From assembly GCF_014805825.1 (NCBI RefSeq), contig NZ_CP061941.1:2604001-2668000 (forward strand): 64,000 nt of DNA. The letters are read 5' to 3'. Position numbers and translations under genes: made by a program. Below the pieces are notes generated by a model that had not been told where the DNA came from, made no database searches, and saw only the letters and a program-made list of their open reading frames with translations. This stretch comes from Marinomonas algicola. Lineage in GTDB: Bacteria; Pseudomonadota; Gammaproteobacteria; Pseudomonadales; Marinomonadaceae. Below are positions 61,284-64,000 of the stretch, piece by piece (position 1 is the stretch's first letter; each line of letters opens with the position of its first letter).

Positions 61284-63503
61284 CTACTGCACTACAGAAC
61301 ACTGGACACCCAGTGAAGCGGTAATGCGCTCAAACTCATGAAACTCTTCAAATAGCCCAACACAATCGTGTACTTTTATTGCACCGGAACTTCTTGCGCC
61401 CAACGCAATTTGCGCCATGGCCAACAAGTAATCTCCAGCACAATCAAGCTCCCCTCCACTGGGAACACCACCTTCAATCTCTACAAAGTCATTACCTATG
61501 ACACAAGTAACACCCACTTTAATCAAAGAATCTATCAAAGCCCTTAGCCTTTCCTCACACTCAAATGGCAACTTATTAATACCATCAATGCGACTCCTGC
61601 CTTTTGCAAAGACAGCCGCCACACAAAGAAAAACCAATTCATCTCGAACCATAAAGGCCTCATTCTCATCAATATTAAATGAGACCAATGATGAGAATTG
61701 CACCAAAATAGTCTCTGATAATTCAGGCGTATATGTGATCGAAGATAAGGTCTCAACACTCGCTCCCGCTCTTTTCAACACAGCCAAATACCCAGTGCGT
61801 GTATTGTTAACAAGAACATTCTCAATTTCCAATCTCGATCCAGGCAACACACTCGCCAGCAAAACCAACCAAGCTGTTTTTGTAACATCCGCCGGTAGTG
61901 CGACATCAACAGATTTAAGCTTTCTATCGTCAGGATAACAAAGAACCCTACCATCTTCTCGCAAAGAACACCCAAATGCAGACAACAAGTTCTCAGTATG
62001 ATTTCGGCTACATTTAGACTCACTCAAAACCACATTGCTTGACAAATAACATCCCGCAATAAGCGCGGCCATTTTGACCTTAGAATACGCCCCCTGAACG
62101 ACAACATCAGCTTTAGGCAATTTATTTGGCTTTATATGAACAGGCAGACCAGAAGAGGCAGAAGCGGACACTTTCGCACCTAACGACGCCAGAATTGGCA
62201 AAACATCATTTAAAGGAAGTTCAAGTATACTTCCCTCGCCAACCAAGGTTACTTCAAAATCCTGTCCAGCCAAAACGGGAAGCAATATATGCAAAGTCGT
62301 TGGAGAGTTACCAACATTAATTGGTGCAATAGGCGCTTTTAACCCCCTTAAACCAACCCCGTGGATACGCAGCTGCCCTTCACCAAACTCTTCTATTACA
62401 ACTCCCATATCCCTAAACGCTTGAACAGTATGCTTTGCATTAAAGCCAATATCTAAATTACTTAAAAAACTTACCCCTTCTGCTAAAGAGGCCATAGCAA
62501 TTGCCCTATGAGATAGCGACTGATCACCAGCAAGAGAGACCGCACCTTTAATAGAGCTCATAAGAGGAAAAGACACAGCGATTGATTCAATTCGCGCATT
62601 ACGCCCTGCCTCTTTTTCCTTCTGCAATCGCATAAAGTGATCTCTCGCAGACTTAGCTCGAGTAAAAACGCCAAACATCGAGGCACCATCAGCCTCCTCT
62701 ATAGCCATCTTCATTTGCTCAAGACGAGCCATAAATTCATTAAGAACAACAAGGTTAGCGTCTTTATTTGCCAAAAAAACATCTCGCCACATAACAGGAT
62801 CACTCGAAGCAATACGAGTAAAATCCCTAAAACCACCCGCCGCAAAACGGAAGACATCCTGCCTAAGCTCGCTGTTCGCCAACGAATCAACCAAAGTATA
62901 TGCCAGTAGATGAGGCAAATGACTTGATCCTGCCAATACAAGATCATGGTGCTCCACATCCATACTAACCACTTCAGCACCAATAGAAGACCAGAATAAA
63001 TGCAAACGATCTAATAAATTAAGGTCGCTCGTCACTAAGGGGGTGACGATGACTTTGTGATGCTCAAACAAATTTGGATTAGCCGCCAACACACCACTTT
63101 TTTCAGCGCCAGCAATAGGATGCCCTGGAATAAAATTAGCCGGAACACAGCCAAAAACGCGCCTAGCCGACTCGATAACACTTGCCTTTGTAGAGCCAAC
63201 GTCAGTCACCAAGGTGTCTACGTTCAACATTGGAGCAATCGTCTCTAAAACGTGCTCCATGGCTCTAACTGGCGTAGCCAGCAAAATAATATCCATCTTA
63301 GAAATAACGTCGGGGGTTAGCTCTATGGCAAAATCAATTACCCCAGTTGACAATCCAAGAGAAAGTTCAGTATCTCGACGATCAGAACCATACAATGTTG
63401 CCAGACCTCGCTCTTTCAACGCCTTCGCAACAGAGCCACCAATCATACCGAGACCGATGACCAGCACATTTCCAAAATTTTGAGTCACTTGTGGCAACGA
63501 CAA
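61284..63503 (-). CDS. TyrA-AroA fusion: prephenate dehydrogenase with degenerate EPSP-synthase domain
   Basis: A 739-residue fusion. Residues 1-295 are an intact prephenate dehydrogenase (tyrosine synthesis): VIGLGMIGGSVAKAL, VTDVGSTKASVI, GHPIAGAEKSGV, SSHLPHLLAYTLVDSLA, FRDFTRIASSDPVMWRDVFLANK. Residues about 315-739 align along their whole length with EPSP synthase (AroA), but key residues differ: GDKS reads GDQS (328), GNSGTxMR reads GNSPTTLH (398-405), the RPM segment reads ELPL (428-431), VKESDR reads FECEER, DHRxAM reads DYLLAM (691), and TSFPxF reads LFEEFHEF. The AroA half is probably inactive. The start is TTG at 63503 with strong GGTGGAGG. Confidence 0.9.
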   Translation of the reverse strand: MSLPQVTQNFGNVLVIGLGMIGGSVAKALKERGLATLYGSDRRDTELSLGLSTGVIDFAIELTPDVISKMDIILLATPVRAMEHVLETIAPMLNVDTLVTDVGSTKASVIESARRVFGCVPANFIPGHPIAGAEKSGVLAANPNLFEHHKVIVTPLVTSDLNLLDRLHLFWSSIGAEVVSMDVEHHDLVLAGSSHLPHLLAYTLVDSLANSELRQDVFRFAAGGFRDFTRIASSDPVMWRDVFLANKDANLVVLNEFMARLEQMKMAIEEADGASMFGVFTRAKSARDHFMRLQKEKEAGRNARIESIAVSFPLMSSIKGAVSLAGDQSLSHRAIAMASLAEGVSFLSNLDIGFNAKHTVQAFRDMGVVIEEFGEGQLRIHGVGLRGLKAPIAPINVGNSPTTLHILLPVLAGQDFEVTLVGEGSILELPLNDVLPILASLGAKVSASASSGLPVHIKPNKLPKADVVVQGAYSKVKMAALIAGCYLSSNVVLSESKCSRNHTENLLSAFGCSLREDGRVLCYPDDRKLKSVDVALPADVTKTAWLVLLASVLPGSRLEIENVLVNNTRTGYLAVLKRAGASVETLSSITYTPELSETILVQFSSLVSFNIDENEAFMVRDELVFLCVAAVFAKGRSRIDGINKLPFECEERLRALIDSLIKVGVTCVIGNDFVEIEGGVPSGGELDCAGDYLLAMAQIALGARSSGAIKVHDCVGLFEEFHEFERITASLGVQCSVVQ

Positions 63504-63551
63504 CTAGACCTCCACCCAACTACTGTTCGACAACATAAACCAGCAAACACC

Positions 63552-64000
63552 CTATAAAACAGCTATAGGGTAAGATCCCAGAACCTTTACTTCAGAAGCA
63601 CAAGCCTGCAACTCTTTAATCAATACTTGAGAAGTCTCATTTTGATAGTGCCCCTCAAAATCAATATAAAAAATATAACCCCATTTACTCATCAAAGAAG
63701 GCCTAGTTTCTAATCGAGTCATGCTCACACCTAGACGCTTAAAGGGTTCTAGCAAACTATACAAGGCACCGGCCTCGTTTTTAGCGCTTATCAATAAAGA
63801 CGTTTTATCATGACCACTTTCAGGAACATCTTGATGCCCGACGATCAGAAAGCGAGTGGTATTATCCGGTCTATCCTCGATATTTGATGATATTTTAGAC
63901 AAACCATAAAGTTCACTGGCAATCTCACCAGCAATAGCCGCAACAGCACGACCGTTACGTGCCGACTCAGAGACCATTCTTGCTGCTTCAGCATTCGAAT
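63552..64000 (-). CDS. pheA: Chorismate mutase/prephenate dehydratase, C-terminal part (partial)
   Basis: End of the P-protein of phenylalanine synthesis, running off the right edge. Visible: the end of the prephenate dehydratase domain (SNAEAARMVSESARNGRAVAAIAGEIASELYGL, SSNIEDRPDNTTRFLIVG) and the ACT domain (TSLLISAKNEAGALYSLLEPFKRLGVSMTRLETRPS), with GAL and ETRP in place of the usual GALV and ESRP phenylalanine-binding motifs. It is followed directly by the tyrA-aroA fusion; the hisC-type aminotransferase gene often found between them in Pseudomonas is missing. Confidence 0.93.
   Translation of the reverse strand, partial: SNAEAARMVSESARNGRAVAAIAGEIASELYGLSKISSNIEDRPDNTTRFLIVGHQDVPESGHDKTSLLISAKNEAGALYSLLEPFKRLGVSMTRLETRPSLMSKWGYIFYIDFEGHYQNETSQVLIKELQACASEVKVLGSYPIAVL

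Noticed and set aside
1..64000. Insertion sequences, prophage, CRISPR array, tRNA or rRNA genes
   Set aside because: No transposase, integrase or phage proteins, no regularly spaced repeats, and no tRNA-like cloverleaf or rRNA sequence was recognised on reading both strands by eye.

Overview
The window reads as ordinary chromosome from an AT-rich marine gammaproteobacterium of the Oceanospirillales, most like Marinomonas. The reasons are the gene orders (gltA divergent from sdhCDAB-sucA; proA-nadD-rsfS-rlmH-mrdA-rodA-mltB-rlpA-dacA-ybeD-lipB-lipA; pheA-tyrA/aroA-cmk-rpsA), a NasS/NasT-controlled nitrate assimilation cluster and a Lap adhesin-secretion locus. The genus is an inference. I see no phage genes, insertion sequences, CRISPR array, tRNA or rRNA.

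Layout: 1-6.6 kb holds TCA-cycle genes: the 5' part of sucA, sdhBADC and the divergent gltA. 6.7-10.6 kb holds a DUF2066 exported protein with a small Cys-rich partner, then purM-purN and a DUF3108 protein. 10.6-25.1 kb is nitrate assimilation on the minus strand: nasT-nasS (sensing), nrtA-nrtB-nrtD (ABC uptake), a flavoprotein reductase, nirB-nirD, nasA, a TrpD2/YbiB-like gene and mobA. Three sigma-54 -24/-12 elements lie before nasT, nrtA and nasA. The nrtA and nasA leaders each contain a hairpin with the same AAAGGC hexaloop followed by a strong intrinsic terminator, which is the pattern expected for NasT (ANTAR) antitermination. 25.3-33.2 kb carries a LuxR-type regulator, lapC, lapB, a small conserved gene, and lapG-lapD. 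33.2-41.5 kb is mixed housekeeping (DUF1244, tapT, pdxJ, hydrolase lipoprotein, DNA glycosylase, DsbA-like, parC, bicupin, an ABM-GNAT fusion). 41.6-46.4 kb encodes arginine to putrescine (speA, aguA, aguB) and speE. 46.5-57.5 kb is lipoate synthesis, cell elongation and peptidoglycan genes, ribosome maturation, NAD and proline synthesis. 57.6-64 kb holds trmO, a small gene, rpsA, cmk, a TyrA-AroA fusion and the 3' end of pheA.

The most striking observation is that the C-terminal EPSP-synthase (AroA) half of the TyrA-AroA fusion is full length and collinear with the family but has lost many catalytic residues, so it looks like a pseudoenzyme attached to an intact prephenate dehydrogenase. Other points are the two matching nas leaders, a perfect 32-bp palindrome inside purN, a 45-nt hairpin at the start of nadD, a TrpD2-like gene overlapping nasA, and a Lap system without its adhesin in view.
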